From Sulfuritortus calidifontis (GTDB taxonomy: Bacteria; Pseudomonadota; Gammaproteobacteria; Burkholderiales; Thiobacillaceae), in assembly GCF_003967275.1 (NCBI RefSeq), contig NZ_AP018721.1, positions 2,170,001-2,234,000 of the forward strand: a DNA stretch of 64,000 bases. The letters run 5' to 3'. The notes beneath the pieces were generated by a model. The model did no database searches. It was not told the DNA's origin and saw only the letters and a list, made by a program, of their open reading frames with translations. Every line of letters begins with the position of its first letter. Positions within the stretch are counted from its first letter, which is position 1. Below are positions 9,334-23,700 of this stretch, piece by piece. Made by a program: the position numbers and the translations under genes.

Positions 9334-9394
9334 TCCTTGACGCGCCTATTACTACAATCCAAGGCATCACCCTTTTGAAAGGTTCACCCCGCGT

Positions 9395-10567
9395 ATGTTG
9401 AATGGTCTGATCACCCTCCCCTGGTGGGGCTACGTCATCGTCACCCTGGCGCTGACCCATGTCACCATCGCCGCCGTCACCATCTTCCTGCACCGCTCCC
9501 AGGCGCACCGCGCGCTCGACCTGCACCCGGCGGTGATGCATTTCTTCCGCCTCTGGCTCTGGCTCACCACCGGCATGACGACCCGTGCCTGGGTCGCCAT
9601 CCACCGCAAACACCACGCCAAGTGCGAGACGGCGGAGGACCCGCACAGCCCGCAGATCAAGGGCCTGAAGAAAGTGCTGCTGGAAGGCGCCGAGCTCTAT
9701 CGGGCCGAGGCGGACAATGCCGAGACCCTGGAGAAATACGGCCACGGCACACCGGACGACTGGCTCGAACGCCACGTCTACACACCGCACAGCACCAAGG
9801 GCATCCTGCTCATGCTGGCCATCGATGTCCTGCTGTTCGGGCCGATCGGGTTGACCATCTGGGCGGTGCAGATGCTCTGGATCCCCTTCTTCGCCGCCGG
9901 CGTGATCAATGGCGTCGGCCATTACTGGGGCTATCGCAACTACGCCTGCGAGGACGCCAGCACCAACATCGTGCCCTGGGGCATCCTGATCGGCGGCGAG
10001 GAGCTGCACAACAATCACCATGCCTATGGCAGCTCGGCCAAGCTCTCCAGCCGCTGGTACGAATTCGACATCGGCTGGGCCTATATCCGCCTGCTGGCGC
10101 TGCTCGGTCTGGCCCGGGTCAAGAAGATCGCCCCCCGTGTGCGCTGGGGCGAGGTCAAGCACCTGTGCGACGGCGATCTGCTCGCCAGCATCGTCACCCA
10201 CCGCTACGACGTGTTGACCCGCTACGCCCGCTCGGTCAGGCAGGTCTGCGCCCGAGAACTGGACACGCTGCGCGAGGCACTGCCCGATCTGAGGCAGGCC
10301 AAACCGCGCCGACTGCGTGGCTGGCTGCTGCGCGAGCGCCGCAGCCTGAACGAACAGGAACAGGCCCAACTGGCAGCCGTGCTGGCTCAGAGCCCGAAAC
10401 TGCGCACCATCTACCAGATGCGGCAAGAGCTCACGGCCTTGTGGGAGCGCTCCAGCGCGACCAAGGAACAACTGATCAAGCAACTGCAGGACTGGTGCCA
10501 ACGGGCGGAGCAGAGCGGGATCGAGGCGCTGAGGGACTTCTCCCTCAAGCTGCGCTGCTATGCCTGA
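9395..10567 (+). CDS. Acyl-CoA/acyl-lipid delta-9-type fatty acid desaturase
   Basis: 390 residues with the three histidine boxes of membrane di-iron desaturases: HxxxxH at 33-38 (HRSQAH), HxxHH at 70-74 (HRKHH) and HxxHH at 205-209 (HNNHH). Hydrophobic pairs flank them (about residues 10-32, 130-165). The enzyme introduces a cis double bond in membrane fatty acids using O2 and an electron donor. A long charged C-terminal tail (about residues 255-390, rich in Arg, Gln, Glu) is not part of the core fold and may be soluble helices. A GAAAGG ribosome site precedes the ATG; a terminator follows directly. Confidence 0.88.
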   Translation: MLNGLITLPWWGYVIVTLALTHVTIAAVTIFLHRSQAHRALDLHPAVMHFFRLWLWLTTGMTTRAWVAIHRKHHAKCETAEDPHSPQIKGLKKVLLEGAELYRAEADNAETLEKYGHGTPDDWLERHVYTPHSTKGILLMLAIDVLLFGPIGLTIWAVQMLWIPFFAAGVINGVGHYWGYRNYACEDASTNIVPWGILIGGEELHNNHHAYGSSAKLSSRWYEFDIGWAYIRLLALLGLARVKKIAPRVRWGEVKHLCDGDLLASIVTHRYDVLTRYARSVRQVCARELDTLREALPDLRQAKPRRLRGWLLRERRSLNEQEQAQLAAVLAQSPKLRTIYQMRQELTALWERSSATKEQLIKQLQDWCQRAEQSGIEALRDFSLKLRCYA

Positions 10568-10587
10568 GCGCATCGCTCCGCCACAAT

Positions 10588-10615
10588 AAAAAACGGCGTC
10601 CTTGGCGCCGTTTTC
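10588..10615. terminator. Bidirectional Rho-independent terminator
   Basis: AACGGCG/CGCCGTT stem with A-run on one side and T-run on the other, between the convergent desaturase and response-regulator genes; it can serve both strands. Confidence 0.85.
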
Positions 10616-10634
10616 GTTTACCGGCCGGACGCAG

Positions 10635-12329
10635 TCAGCTCTTTGCCGCAGCGGCCTTGCCTTTGTCCAAATTGCGCTCCAGTAGCGACTGCGCCTCGAT
10701 GATCATTGCCAGCTTGGGGTTGGCTGGGTCGCGCTTCTTCATGAACTGGATGTATTGCTCCAGCTTGTTGGTGAGATAGGGCTCCGGGCCGTTCTCTTCC
10801 ATCCATTTGACGATAGCGACCGAGGCGTTGAGCGTGATCGCCAGGATCGGATGGTTCTCGGCCAGGCGGATGAACTCGTTGACCGCCTCGCGTAGCTGGC
10901 CGCCCTTGGCGATGTTGATCGCGCGGCGGTTGAGATCCTCCACCTCTTTCAGGGCCGCGGCCTTGAGCGCCTTGAACTGGGCACCCGCGGTGCCTTCGAG
11001 CAGCGCATCGACCCGGTTCAGCATCTGGTCGTTGCCATGGAAATCGGCATAGAGCCCGCGTACCAGATCGGCCGCCTTGACCTCGTCGCCCACGGCCACC
11101 GCGGCCTGCAGCATGGCCATGCGCTGCTCGTTGTCGGTCTCCAGCATATCCCCGAGCGCGACCTGCATCGACTTATAGGCCTGCTTCATCGCGCTGTCGT
11201 CCTTGAGCACGCTCGCGCGCGAGAACTTCAACATCGAATTGGCGAAGTTGAATTCCGGCTTGCCATGATGGAAGTCCATCATCTGCTTGTTCAGGCTGGC
11301 TAGCTTCTCGCCGGCCTCGTTGCCACCCTGTTTCACCAGCAGGGTGGCATAGGCGCAAAAATCGGCAGGCTGGACGAAGGACGAGCCCTTGCCGTGGGTG
11401 TGCATCAGCTCGTAGGCCTTGCGCGCGGTCTGCTCGTCGCCGGTCGCTACCGCGGCGCGAACGATCTCCCGATGCCGATGCAGCGCCTTGGGGTTCTTTT
11501 CGATCAGCTCATTGAGGATCTGCTTGGTCGCCTCGAGATCGCCCTTCTTCTCGTGCACCTTGGCCAGCCAATCCTGGGCATGGAGGAAATCCGGGTTCTC
11601 GATGGCCAGCTGCTCCAGCAGCTCCTGCGCCTCGTCGTGGCGCTCGAGCATGAAATAGGCCCGCGCCGCGCCCAGCCTGGCCCAAGGCAGGCGGGGATAC
11701 TCGGCGACGATGGATTCGAAATGGCGGTGCGCCTCCTGGAAATGGCCCTGGGCCAGCATGGCCTCGCCGATCTGGCGCAAAAGATCGAGTTTGTAGGGCG
11801 ACTCGGCCTGAATGCCGGCCCGGCAAACGGCAATGCATTCGGCGAACTTGCCGTCGTCGAACAGATCCATGGCGGGCTTGAGCGCCTGCTTGCGCAGCCA
11901 GGCCTTCTCCAGGCGATCGAGCAGGATCTTGGGCGAGACCGGTTTCAGCAGATAGTCGTCCGGCGCCAGCTCGGCGGCGGAGAAAACCTGCTCGTAGGTG
12001 TTCTCGCCGGTGATCATCAGCCAGATGGCCGAGGACGGCAGGGCCTTGGTCCGGCGGATCTCCTCCAGCAGCTGCTGGCCGTCGCGGGCGTCGGACAGGA
12101 TGTAGTCGCAGAGCACCACGTCGTATATCTCGCCGCGGTTCTTGATCCGGTTGATCGCATCGCCGTAGCTGGTGGCGGTGTCGATCCGCTTGCCGCCCAT
12201 CTCGGCCAGGGCGTTGCGCAGCCAGAGCCGCATGGTGTTCGAATCCTCGATCACCATGTAGCGCAGGCGGTCGAAGGGGCAGCTGGTCTCGGCCGCGCTC
12301 GGCTTGAGACTGAAGGGCGAATCAGCCAT
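10635..12329 (-). CDS. Response regulator receiver fused to a TPR domain
   Basis: 564 residues. Residues 22-145 form a CheY-like receiver: acidic pair E28/D29, phospho-acceptor D75 (LCDYIL), the Thr of LMITGE and the Lys of LLKPVSP. The rest is a string of tetratricopeptide repeats (about residues 155-420) plus a helical C-terminal part ending in a Lys/Ala-rich tail. There is no DNA-binding or enzymatic output domain, so signalling is probably by protein-protein contact; similar RR-TPR proteins accompany chemotaxis or c-di-GMP circuits. No kinase is adjacent. ATG at 12329 chosen over TTG at 12350 because GGGGTG lies 5-10 bases upstream and the protein then starts with a normal leader. Confidence 0.8.
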   Translation of the reverse strand: MADSPFSLKPSAAETSCPFDRLRYMVIEDSNTMRLWLRNALAEMGGKRIDTATSYGDAINRIKNRGEIYDVVLCDYILSDARDGQQLLEEIRRTKALPSSAIWLMITGENTYEQVFSAAELAPDDYLLKPVSPKILLDRLEKAWLRKQALKPAMDLFDDGKFAECIAVCRAGIQAESPYKLDLLRQIGEAMLAQGHFQEAHRHFESIVAEYPRLPWARLGAARAYFMLERHDEAQELLEQLAIENPDFLHAQDWLAKVHEKKGDLEATKQILNELIEKNPKALHRHREIVRAAVATGDEQTARKAYELMHTHGKGSSFVQPADFCAYATLLVKQGGNEAGEKLASLNKQMMDFHHGKPEFNFANSMLKFSRASVLKDDSAMKQAYKSMQVALGDMLETDNEQRMAMLQAAVAVGDEVKAADLVRGLYADFHGNDQMLNRVDALLEGTAGAQFKALKAAALKEVEDLNRRAINIAKGGQLREAVNEFIRLAENHPILAITLNASVAIVKWMEENGPEPYLTNKLEQYIQFMKKRDPANPKLAMIIEAQSLLERNLDKGKAAAAKS

Positions 12330-12429
12330 CGCGGTCACCCCGGGCCACAAATGAAGAAAGCCCGCCAGGTGTTGGGGTGGGCTGCAAAGACTTGGTAATG
12401 GGAGACAGTCGCTTGTTCATCCGCCGATT

Positions 12430-12450
12430 CATGCGCCGTTTAGGCGCATG
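12430..12450. other. Stem-loop between rpmG and the response-regulator gene
   Basis: CATGCGCC/GGCGCATG perfect 8-bp arms around GTTTA, without a T-run. A second short hairpin (AGGGCT/AGCCCT) lies at about 12467-12482. They may protect the 3' end of the rpmB-rpmG mRNA. Nothing else is seen in the 172-bp spacer. Confidence 0.45.
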
Positions 12451-12501
12451 ATAACCGGCTCCGCAGGGCTTGACAGCCCTAGGGCAACTTCTTAAGGCAA
12501 G

Positions 12502-12669
12502 TTACTTAAGCTTTGTTTCTTTGTAAGGAACGTGCTTGCGCGCCACCGGATCGAATTTCGAGATTTCCATCTTCTCCGGCATGGTGCGCTTGTTCTTGGT
12601 CGTGGTGTAGAAGTGGCCGGTGCCCGCAGTGGACTCCAGCTTGATCTTTTCGCGTCCGCCTTTAGCCAT
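12502..12669 (-). CDS. rpmG: 50S ribosomal protein L33
   Basis: 55 residues read directly from the minus strand, beginning [20 protein letters not shown] and ending in the basic [11 protein letters not shown] tail of bacterial L33. It belongs to the zinc-free type (no CxxC pairs). It follows rpmB by 12 bp, the usual rpmB-rpmG order. Confidence 0.95.
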   Translation of the reverse strand: MAKGGREKIKLESTAGTGHFYTTTKNKRTMPEKMEISKFDPVARKHVPYKETKLK

Positions 12670-12681
12670 GACTCAAGCTCC

Positions 12682-12918
12682 TTACACGCGCTCGCCGCGG
12701 TCGCGCATTTCTGCGAGGACCACGTCGATGCCTTTCTTGTCGATGAGGCGCAACGCGGCGTTGGTCACGCGCAGACGCACCCAGCGGTTTTCGCTCTCAA
12801 CCCAGAAACGACGGCTCTGCAGATTGGGCAGAAAGCGGCGCTTGGTCTTGTTGTTGGCGTGGGAGACGTTGTTCCCCACCATCGGCTTCTTGCCGGTCAC
12901 CTGACATACACGGGCCAT
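12682..12918 (-). CDS. rpmB: 50S ribosomal protein L28
   Basis: 78 residues, the standard length, starting [20 protein letters not shown]. Only one cysteine is present, so it is the zinc-free form. An upstream in-frame extension of 25 codons exists but is not family-like and was rejected. It forms the rpmB-rpmG operon, with radC immediately upstream on the same strand but about 110 bp away. Confidence 0.96.
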   Translation of the reverse strand: MARVCQVTGKKPMVGNNVSHANNKTKRRFLPNLQSRRFWVESENRWVRLRVTNAALRLIDKKGIDVVLAEMRDRGERV

Positions 12919-13028
12919 TTGGGCACCCCAGATCTCAAAAAATCCAAAAAAATCAGTTCGATTTACCGACCGTGAACGACCACGGCCAGCCAAAGAGGCG
13001 GATTTATATCACGGATAAAGCGGCCGAG

Positions 13029-13703
13029 TCAAAGCCAACCCCGCTCGGCGAAGGAGACCGCCTCCGGCCCGGCCACCACGAAATGATCCAGCACCCGCAC
13101 CTCGATGAGATTCAGGGCGGCCTTGAGTTGGTCGGTCAGCCAGCGGTCGGCCTGCGAGGGCTCGGCCACCCCGGAAGGATGGTTGTGGGCGAAGATCACC
13201 CCGGCCGCGTTGTGGGTGAGCGCCCGCTTCACCACCTCGCGCGGGTAGACGCTGGCCTGGCTAAGCGTGCCGCGAAACAGCTCCTCCACCGCCAACACCC
13301 GGTTCTGGGCATCGAGGAACAGGGCGGCGAACACCTCGTGCGGCAGCCCGGCCAGCTTGAGCCGCAGGTAATCGCGCACCGCCGCGGGCGAGGCCAGGAC
13401 GTCGCCCTGATGCAGCTCTTCCCTCAGGGCGCGCCGTGCCATCTCGATCACGGCCTGGAGCTGGGCATATTTGGCCTGACCCAGCCCGGCAAAGCCGCGA
13501 CACTCCTTTTCGGTCGCCGCGAACAGGCGGTTCAGGCCGCCGAAGTGGCCGAGCAGTTCGCGCGCCAGCGCCACCGCGCTCTTGCCCTTCACCCCGGTGC
13601 GCAGAAAGATCGCCAAGAGCTCGGCATCCGACAGGGCCGGCGCGCCCTGGGCCAGTAGCCGTTCGCGCGGCCGCTCGCCGGCGGGCCAATCGCTGATCGC
13701 CAT
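13029..13703 (-). CDS. radC: RadC/YicR-family JAB-domain protein
   Basis: 224 residues, full length. N-terminal UPF0758/HhH region ([27 protein letters not shown]) and C-terminal JAB/MPN metalloprotease-like domain with FAHNHPSG and the following D of PSQAD. The historical link to DNA repair is not supported biochemically; the family function is open. Divergent from coaBC-dut, an arrangement common in proteobacteria. Confidence 0.93.
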   Translation of the reverse strand: MAISDWPAGERPRERLLAQGAPALSDAELLAIFLRTGVKGKSAVALARELLGHFGGLNRLFAATEKECRGFAGLGQAKYAQLQAVIEMARRALREELHQGDVLASPAAVRDYLRLKLAGLPHEVFAALFLDAQNRVLAVEELFRGTLSQASVYPREVVKRALTHNAAGVIFAHNHPSGVAEPSQADRWLTDQLKAALNLIEVRVLDHFVVAGPEAVSFAERGWL

Positions 13704-13770
13704 AATCCGCTCCCTGTTTTGTTGTCAGGCCATTAGAATGTCCGTCAATTAATCCATATAAGTCCGCAGG

Positions 13771-14967
13771 ATGGAAGCGACCCAACTCAAGCGCCTCGTG
13801 CTCGGCGTCACCGGCGGCGTGGCCGCCTACAAGGCAGCCGAACTCACCCGGCTCCTGGTCAAGCAGAAGATCGACGTGCAGGTGGTGCTGACCGAGGCGG
13901 CCGGCCATTTCGTCACCCCGGCCACCTTCCAGGCCCTGTCCGGTCGGCCGGTGTTCACCAGCCTGTGGGACGACCGCATCGACAACGGCATGGCCCACAT
14001 CGACCTCACCCGCGACGCCGACGCCGTGCTGATCGCCCCCGCCTCGGCCGACTTCCTGGCCAAGGTGGCCCAGGGCCGGGCCGACGACCTCTTGTCCACC
14101 CTGTGCCTGGCCCGTACCTGCCCGCTCCTGGTGGCGCCGGCGATGAACGTGCAGATGTGGGAACACCCGGCGACCCAGCGCAACGTCGCGCTATTGCAAC
14201 AGGACGGCGTGATGTTCCTCGGCCCGGCCGAAGGCGAGCAGGCCTGCGGTGAGGTGGGCCTGGGCCGCATGTTGGAACCGGAAGAGCTCATCGAGGCCCT
14301 GGCCGGCCAGTTCCAGCCCAAGCGCCTGGCCGGTCTCAAGGTGCTGATCACCGCCGGCCCCACCTTCGAGGCGATCGACGCCGTGCGCGGCATCAGCAAC
14401 CAAAGCTCGGGCAAGATGGGCTATGCCGTCGCCCGTGCCGCGCTCGAGGCCGGGGCCGAGGTCACCCTGGTTTCCGGCCCCACCTGTCTCAAGCCGCCGC
14501 GCGGCGCCCGCACCATCCCGATCGTGAGCACCCAGCAGATGCTGGATGCGGTCGAGGCCGAGGTCGATGCGGCCGACATCTTCATCAGTGTCGCCGCGGT
14601 GGCCGACTATTACGTGCTCAACCCGAGCGAGAGCAAGATCAAGAAGGACGCCCACATCCTCACCCTGGAACTGGCGCCCAACCCCGACATCCTGGCCAAC
14701 GTCACCAGTCGGGCCAAGCCGCCCTTCTGCGTCGGCTTCGCCGCCGAGGCCGAGAACCTCGAGGAATACGCCGAGCTCAAGCGCCGTCGCAAGCATCTGC
14801 CGCTGATCGTGGCCAACGCGGTGCAGGAGGCCATCGGCACCGACGAGGTGGAGCTGCTGCTGCTCGACGACGCCGGCAAGCACACGCTGGCACGGGCCGA
14901 CAAGCTCACCCAGGCCCGGCGCCTGATCGCGCACATCGCCCAGATCTACAACGCCCAACACCCCTAA
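13771..14967 (+). CDS. coaBC: Bifunctional phosphopantothenoylcysteine decarboxylase / phosphopantothenate-cysteine ligase
   Basis: 398 residues. The N-terminal FMN-dependent decarboxylase (CoaC) half has [11 protein letters not shown], catalytic His76, the PAMNVQMW motif at 123-130 and active-site C159 ([10 protein letters not shown]). The C-terminal CTP-dependent ligase (CoaB) half starts near residue 190 with [14 protein letters not shown] and has NQSSGKMG and a KIKK segment. It makes 4'-phosphopantetheine for coenzyme A. It is 7 bp upstream of dut, the usual pairing. Confidence 0.97.
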   Translation: MEATQLKRLVLGVTGGVAAYKAAELTRLLVKQKIDVQVVLTEAAGHFVTPATFQALSGRPVFTSLWDDRIDNGMAHIDLTRDADAVLIAPASADFLAKVAQGRADDLLSTLCLARTCPLLVAPAMNVQMWEHPATQRNVALLQQDGVMFLGPAEGEQACGEVGLGRMLEPEELIEALAGQFQPKRLAGLKVLITAGPTFEAIDAVRGISNQSSGKMGYAVARAALEAGAEVTLVSGPTCLKPPRGARTIPIVSTQQMLDAVEAEVDAADIFISVAAVADYYVLNPSESKIKKDAHILTLELAPNPDILANVTSRAKPPFCVGFAAEAENLEEYAELKRRRKHLPLIVANAVQEAIGTDEVELLLLDDAGKHTLARADKLTQARRLIAHIAQIYNAQHP

Positions 14968-14974
14968 AAGCATC

Positions 14975-15421
14975 ATGCACGTCGACCTGAAGATCCTCGA
15001 CCCGCGCCTGCGGGAACAATTGCCCCATTACGCCACCCCCGGCAGCGCCGGCCTCGACCTGCGCGCCTGCCTGGACGCCCCCCTGGTGCTGAACCCGGGC
15101 GAGACCCAGCTCATTCCCACCGGCATCGCCATTCACCTGGCCGATCCTGGCTTTGCCGCGCTGATCCTGCCCCGCTCCGGCCTGGGCCATAAGCACGGCG
15201 TGGTGCTGGGCAATCTGGTCGGCCTGATCGACTCGGACTACCAGGGCCAGCTCATGGTCTCGACCTGGAACCGCGGCCAGGAGGCCTTCACCATCCAGCC
15301 CTTCGAGCGCATCGCCCAGATGGTCATCGTGCCGGTGGCGCAGGCCAGCTTCAACGTGGTCGAGGAATTCCCCGAGAGCGACCGCGGCACCGGCGGCTTC
15401 GGCAGCACCGGCAAGCACTGA
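14975..15421 (+). CDS. dut: dUTP diphosphatase
   Basis: 148 residues with the five trimeric dUTPase motifs: [36 protein letters not shown] and the C-terminal glycine-rich [10 protein letters not shown] arm. It hydrolyses dUTP to dUMP and pyrophosphate, keeping uracil out of DNA and feeding dTMP synthesis. Co-transcribed with coaBC. Confidence 0.97.
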   Translation: MHVDLKILDPRLREQLPHYATPGSAGLDLRACLDAPLVLNPGETQLIPTGIAIHLADPGFAALILPRSGLGHKHGVVLGNLVGLIDSDYQGQLMVSTWNRGQEAFTIQPFERIAQMVIVPVAQASFNVVEEFPESDRGTGGFGSTGKH

Positions 15422-15469
15422 GGCGTTTGCCGGAGAGGCCGGGAGCATTCCCGCCCCCGCCCTCCCGTC

Positions 15470-15856
15470 TCAGCATTGCTCCCACGGCAGGCCATCAAAG
15501 CGCCAGCCATTTTTGGTGCTGCGGCGGTGGTGCTCGTCCAACTCGCCTTCGAAGCCATACAGCACGTTGTAGACCTCGGTAAAGCCGTTCTGCTCGAGGA
15601 ACTCGCCCGCCTCGCGCGAGCGGTTGCCCGAACGGCAGATCAGGATCACCGGCCGGTGATGCGAGGCGGCCATGCGCACCTCGCCCAGAAAGCGGGGATT
15701 GATGTCCCAGTTCACCCCCTCGTACCACGGAATCAGGATGGCGCCGACCGGATGGCCGACAAAGAGGTACTCAAACTCCGAACGGCAATCGATGAATACC
15801 GCGTCCGGCTGGGCCTGCAGGAAGGCATGGGTCTCTTTCGGCGTCAGGTGCTTCAT
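15470..15856 (-). CDS. Single-domain rhodanese-like sulfurtransferase
   Basis: 128 residues, one rhodanese domain with the active-site loop CRSGNRS (C74) and the [12 protein letters not shown]2A-type motif. The six-residue loop fits sulfurtransferases of the GlpE/PspE type, which move sulfane sulfur from thiosulfate or persulfides to thiols. No signal peptide, so cytoplasmic. Divergent from metH with 65 bp between. Relevant for a sulfur oxidiser but the donor cannot be told from sequence. Confidence 0.85.
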   Translation of the reverse strand: MKHLTPKETHAFLQAQPDAVFIDCRSEFEYLFVGHPVGAILIPWYEGVNWDINPRFLGEVRMAASHHRPVILICRSGNRSREAGEFLEQNGFTEVYNVLYGFEGELDEHHRRSTKNGWRFDGLPWEQC

Positions 15857-15921
15857 GGTCTTCCTCGCTTAAGTGCCTGATTTTCCGTATCATAGCCGGC
15901 CTTTTCGAATTCATCGCGAAC

Positions 15922-19607
<3,686 letters not shown>

Positions 19608-19611
<4 letters not shown>

Positions 19612-20648
19612 GCCTGCCGCCGCCGCTCGCCTCGACCGCCGCCCTGCAGCAGGCCTTCGCCCAAGGCCTGCACCGTATGCTGCGCGAGCACGACGGCCTC
19701 GGCGTCTATATCCTGGTCCTGGCCAACGCCGCCAACGACCCGGAAATCTGGGCGACATTGCGCGAGCCGCTGACCGAGCGTCACTACCACCACGCCGCCC
19801 TGATCACCACCGCCCTGCGCCAGGGCAGGCCGGTAAACGAGCCGGAGGACGACCTGCTGGTCTTCCTGAAATTGCTCGCGATCGGCTTCGATCACCTGCG
19901 GCTGACCGAATGGCGCCAGGCTGGCCCCTGGGAGATCCAGGACAACCCCCTGCGCGCCCTGCGCCCGGCCCGCTCCAGTGCGGCCAAGATCGAAGGCCTG
20001 CGCCAGCCGTTCAACCCCGAGGGCTTTCATTTCGGCCGCCCCTTCCTGGCCAAGGAGATCTTCTGGCAGGGAGAACTGCTGGGTGCGGATGTCGCCCTGC
20101 TCTACAACAAGTTTCCCTTCGCCCCGCTGCACGGCCTCCTGGTGCCGGACAAGGCGGCCGGCCTGCCGCAGTTCCTCACCCCGCACTGGCACGACTATGC
20201 CTGGCGCCTGACCGAAACGCTTGGCGCCGCCCTGCCCGGTTTCGGCCTGGCCTACAACAGCCTGGGCGCCCATGCCTCGGTCAACCATCTGCATTTCCAG
20301 AGCTTCGTGCGCGCCACCCCGCTGCCGCTCCTGGCGCCCGACTGGACCCACAACGGCGGCAACCGGCCCTACCCGGCCAGCTGCCAGGTCCACACCGACA
20401 AGCACGCCGCCTGGCAGGCGCTCGACGCCCTGCATACGGCGGAGTCCGCCTACAACCTGATTTACCTGCCGGGCCGGCTCCATATCCTGCCGCGCCGGCG
20501 CCAGGGCGATTACCGGCCCGCCGCCTGGGCCGGCAACCAGGCCTGGTATGAGCTGGCCGGCGGCGTCACCAGCTTCAACCGGCGAGACTACGAAGCGCTC
20601 ACGGCCGAGGCCATCGCAGCGGAACTTGCGCGCCTGGCTTTGCCCTAA
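19608..20648 (+). CDS. HIT-like superfamily protein (GalT/Ap4A-phosphorylase-like, DUF4922-type)
   Basis: 346 residues. The core has [37 protein letters not shown] and the histidine motif [10 protein letters not shown], a layout shared by the nucleotidyl-transferase/phosphorylase branch of the HIT superfamily (galactose-1-P uridylyltransferase, Ap4A phosphorylase, GDP-glucose phosphorylase). The substrate is unknown. The most likely start is TTG at 19608, overlapping the metH stop (TTGA); the first ATG is 23 codons inside and would cut a well-formed helix. It sits between metH and yhdP. Function beyond a nucleotide-phosphate transferase/hydrolase is not assignable. Confidence 0.65.
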
Positions 20649-20713
20649 CGGCTTTGGCTTTCTTTTGCCCGGGCGGCATGGCATTGTTCGCCGATAAGCT
20701 CAAACAAACCGAT

Positions 20714-23700
20714 ATGGACCGCCTGACACGTCGCCTGCTCCGCATCGCCGCCTGGACCGCCCTCGCCGGCGGCGTCGTCTTCAGCGGCGTGCTGCTGACG
20801 GCCAAATACGTCCTGCTGCCTCAATTGGGCGAGCAGCGGGTCCTGGTCGAGCAGAGCGTGGGCCAGGCAATCGGCCGCACCGTGCGAATCGGCGGCCTCT
20901 ACGCCGACTGGCGCGGCCTGCACCCCCGGCTGCTGCTGACCGAGGTCAGCATCCTGGGCGCCGGGCCGGAAACGCCGCTGACTCTGCCCCGGGTCGATGC
21001 CACGGTGTCCTGGACCAGCCTGATTTTCTTCGAGCCGCGCCTGGCCGAGATCAGTCTGCACGCACCCAAGCTGACCCTGCGCCGGGACAAGGCCGGCGTC
21101 ATCTACGTGGCCGGCATCCCGGTCAATCAGGCCGAGGCAGCCAGCGATCTACCCGACTGGCTGCTGCGCCAGCGTCTCATCCTGGTCAGCGATGCCGAGG
21201 TGACCTGGCTCGATGAGAAGATCGACGCGCCGCCGCTCAAACTGACCCGGCTCAACGCTGCCCTGCACAATATCCTGGGCCGGCATCGCCTGGGTCTGAC
21301 CGCCCTGCCGCCCGCCGATGTCGCGCACCGACTGGATCTGCGCGCCGACCTACGCGGTGGCAGCGTCAACCGACCCGAAGACTGGTCGGGCCAGCTCTAC
21401 AGCCAGGTCGACGAGGTCGATCTGAGCGCCTGGAACCGGCAGACCCCCTGGGCGCAGGACACGGTGCAGGGCGGCCGCGGCAGTCTGCGCTTCTGGGTCG
21501 AGCTGAAAAATGGTGCGCTCAAGCAAGTCACCGGTGACAGCCGCCTGCGCGACATCACCCTGCAATTCGCCAAGGATCTGCGTATCCTCGCCTTCCGCAA
21601 CCTGGACAGCCGCATCGTCTGGCAACGCACCAGGAAAGGCGGCCATGCCATCCACACCGAGAACCTGCGCTATACCACCGCCACCGGTGAGGCCTCCAGC
21701 GCGGCCAAGCTCAGCCTGCGCCTGGAGCCGGATGCCAAGGGCGCGCTCAAGCCGAGCCAGGCCGAAGCCCAGGGCCTGCGGCTGGAGGCGGTCGCCGCCC
21801 TGGCCGACGCCATTCCGCTGCCGAAAAGCCTGCACGACCTGATCCAGAAGCTCGGCCCCCGCGGCTTCATCGATTTCGCCGAGGCCGAGCAGCTCGAGGG
21901 CAACCGCTACCGCGCGACCGCCCGTTTCCAGCAGGTCGGCATCAACGCTTATGGCAAGCTGCCGGGCTTTGCCAACCTGAGCGGCCGGCTCAAGACCGAT
22001 CAGGACGGCGGCGAGGCCCAGATCGACAGCACGAACCTCGGCCTCGACTACCCCGGTGTGTTCCGCAATCCCCTGGCCTTCGCCGACCTGCGCGCCCGCC
22101 TGAAGTGGCAGCTGCCCAAGGCGGGCGGCCTCGATCTGACCATCGAATCGCTGAAGCTGGTCAACGACGACCTCAAAGGCAACGCCCAGGGCAGCATCCG
22201 CCTGGTTCCCGGCCAGAGCCCGCTGCTCGATCTGCAAGCCCAGCTCGACCATGGCGAGGCCAACGCGGTGTGGAAATACCTGCCGCATGCGGTGGTCGAC
22301 AACACCCAGGCTTGGCTCAAGCGAGGCCTGATCAGCGGCTATTCCGACGACACCCGGCTCAGCCTCAAGGGCCCGATCGACAAGTTCCCCTTCGACAAAG
22401 GCGGCGGCGAATTCAAGGTCAGTGTGCGCATGCGCAACGGCGTGCTCGACTACGCCCCCGGCTGGCCGCGAATCGACAACATCCAGGGCAGCCTGGTCTT
22501 CCATGACAAGAGCATGACCTTGAACGCCGAGCCGGGCGCCCGCATCCTCGGCATCCCGCTGGGCAAGGTCACCGCCAAGATCCCCGACCTGCACTACTCC
22601 TGGGATGAGACCCTGTTCATCACCGGCACCGCAGCCGGGCCGACCCAGGGCTTTTTCGAGTTCATCCGCTCAAGCCCGGTGTTCGATCACACCGGCCGCT
22701 TTACCGAGGCCATGCGGGCAGAGGGCAACGGCGAGCTCGCCCTGCATCTGGAACTGCCTTTGCGCCATATCGCCGACACCACCGTCGGTGGCAGCTACCG
22801 CTTCGCCGACAATCGCCTCGACCCTGGTCTGGGCCTGCCCGTGCTGGATGCCGTCAGCGGCCAGATCGACTTCACCGACAAGAGCGTCAGTGGCCAGCGG
22901 ATCAAGACCCTGGTGTTCAAACAGCCGGCCGAACTCAACATCGCCAGCGAGGCCGGCGGCCGGGTCCGGGTCGATCTCGCGGGCCGGGCCACAGCCCAGG
23001 CGTTGGGCGAATACCTGCCGGCCAGCCTGGCCCGCCGCCTCTCGGGCGCCACCAACTATCGCGCCCAGATCGGCCTCAAGGAGCGCAAGACCAGCCTGCG
23101 CATCGAGTCGGATCTGATCGGCCTGGCCAGCAGCCTACCACCGCCGTTCGACAAGCCGGCCGCCTCGGCCATGCCCTTGCTCGTGAGCAAGACCGATCCG
23201 GGCGAGACGGTGCAGCTGCGCTATGGCAACCTGCTCACCGCCAGCCTGCTGCCCGGCGACGGCGGCATCAAGCGCGCCACCTTCCGCCTGGGCGCTGGCG
23301 ACACCACCTTGCCGGCCGAGGGCATCGCCCTGCGCGGCAGCCTGCCCTTCCTCGACCTCGACGCCTTGCGCGCCCTGCTACCGACCGGATCGACGGCCAA
23401 AGGGGCGGTCGTCAACGACATCAACATCTCCTTCGGTGAACTGCTGGTGGAGCAGCGTCGCTTCCACCACCTCAACATCCAGGCCAAACCCTGGGCCAAG
23501 GGCTGGCAACTCAAGCTGAACGGCCAGGAGATCCAGGGCGAGGCCAGTTACCAGTTTGCCGAAGGCAACGCCCCGGCCCGGATCAACGGGCAGTTCAAGA
23601 AACTCCACATCCCGCAGGCCGAAGACGCACCTGGCCGGAATGCCGCGGCCAGCGCCGAATCGCGCCCGGCGATCGACATCCAGGCCGAGCGTTTCGGTCT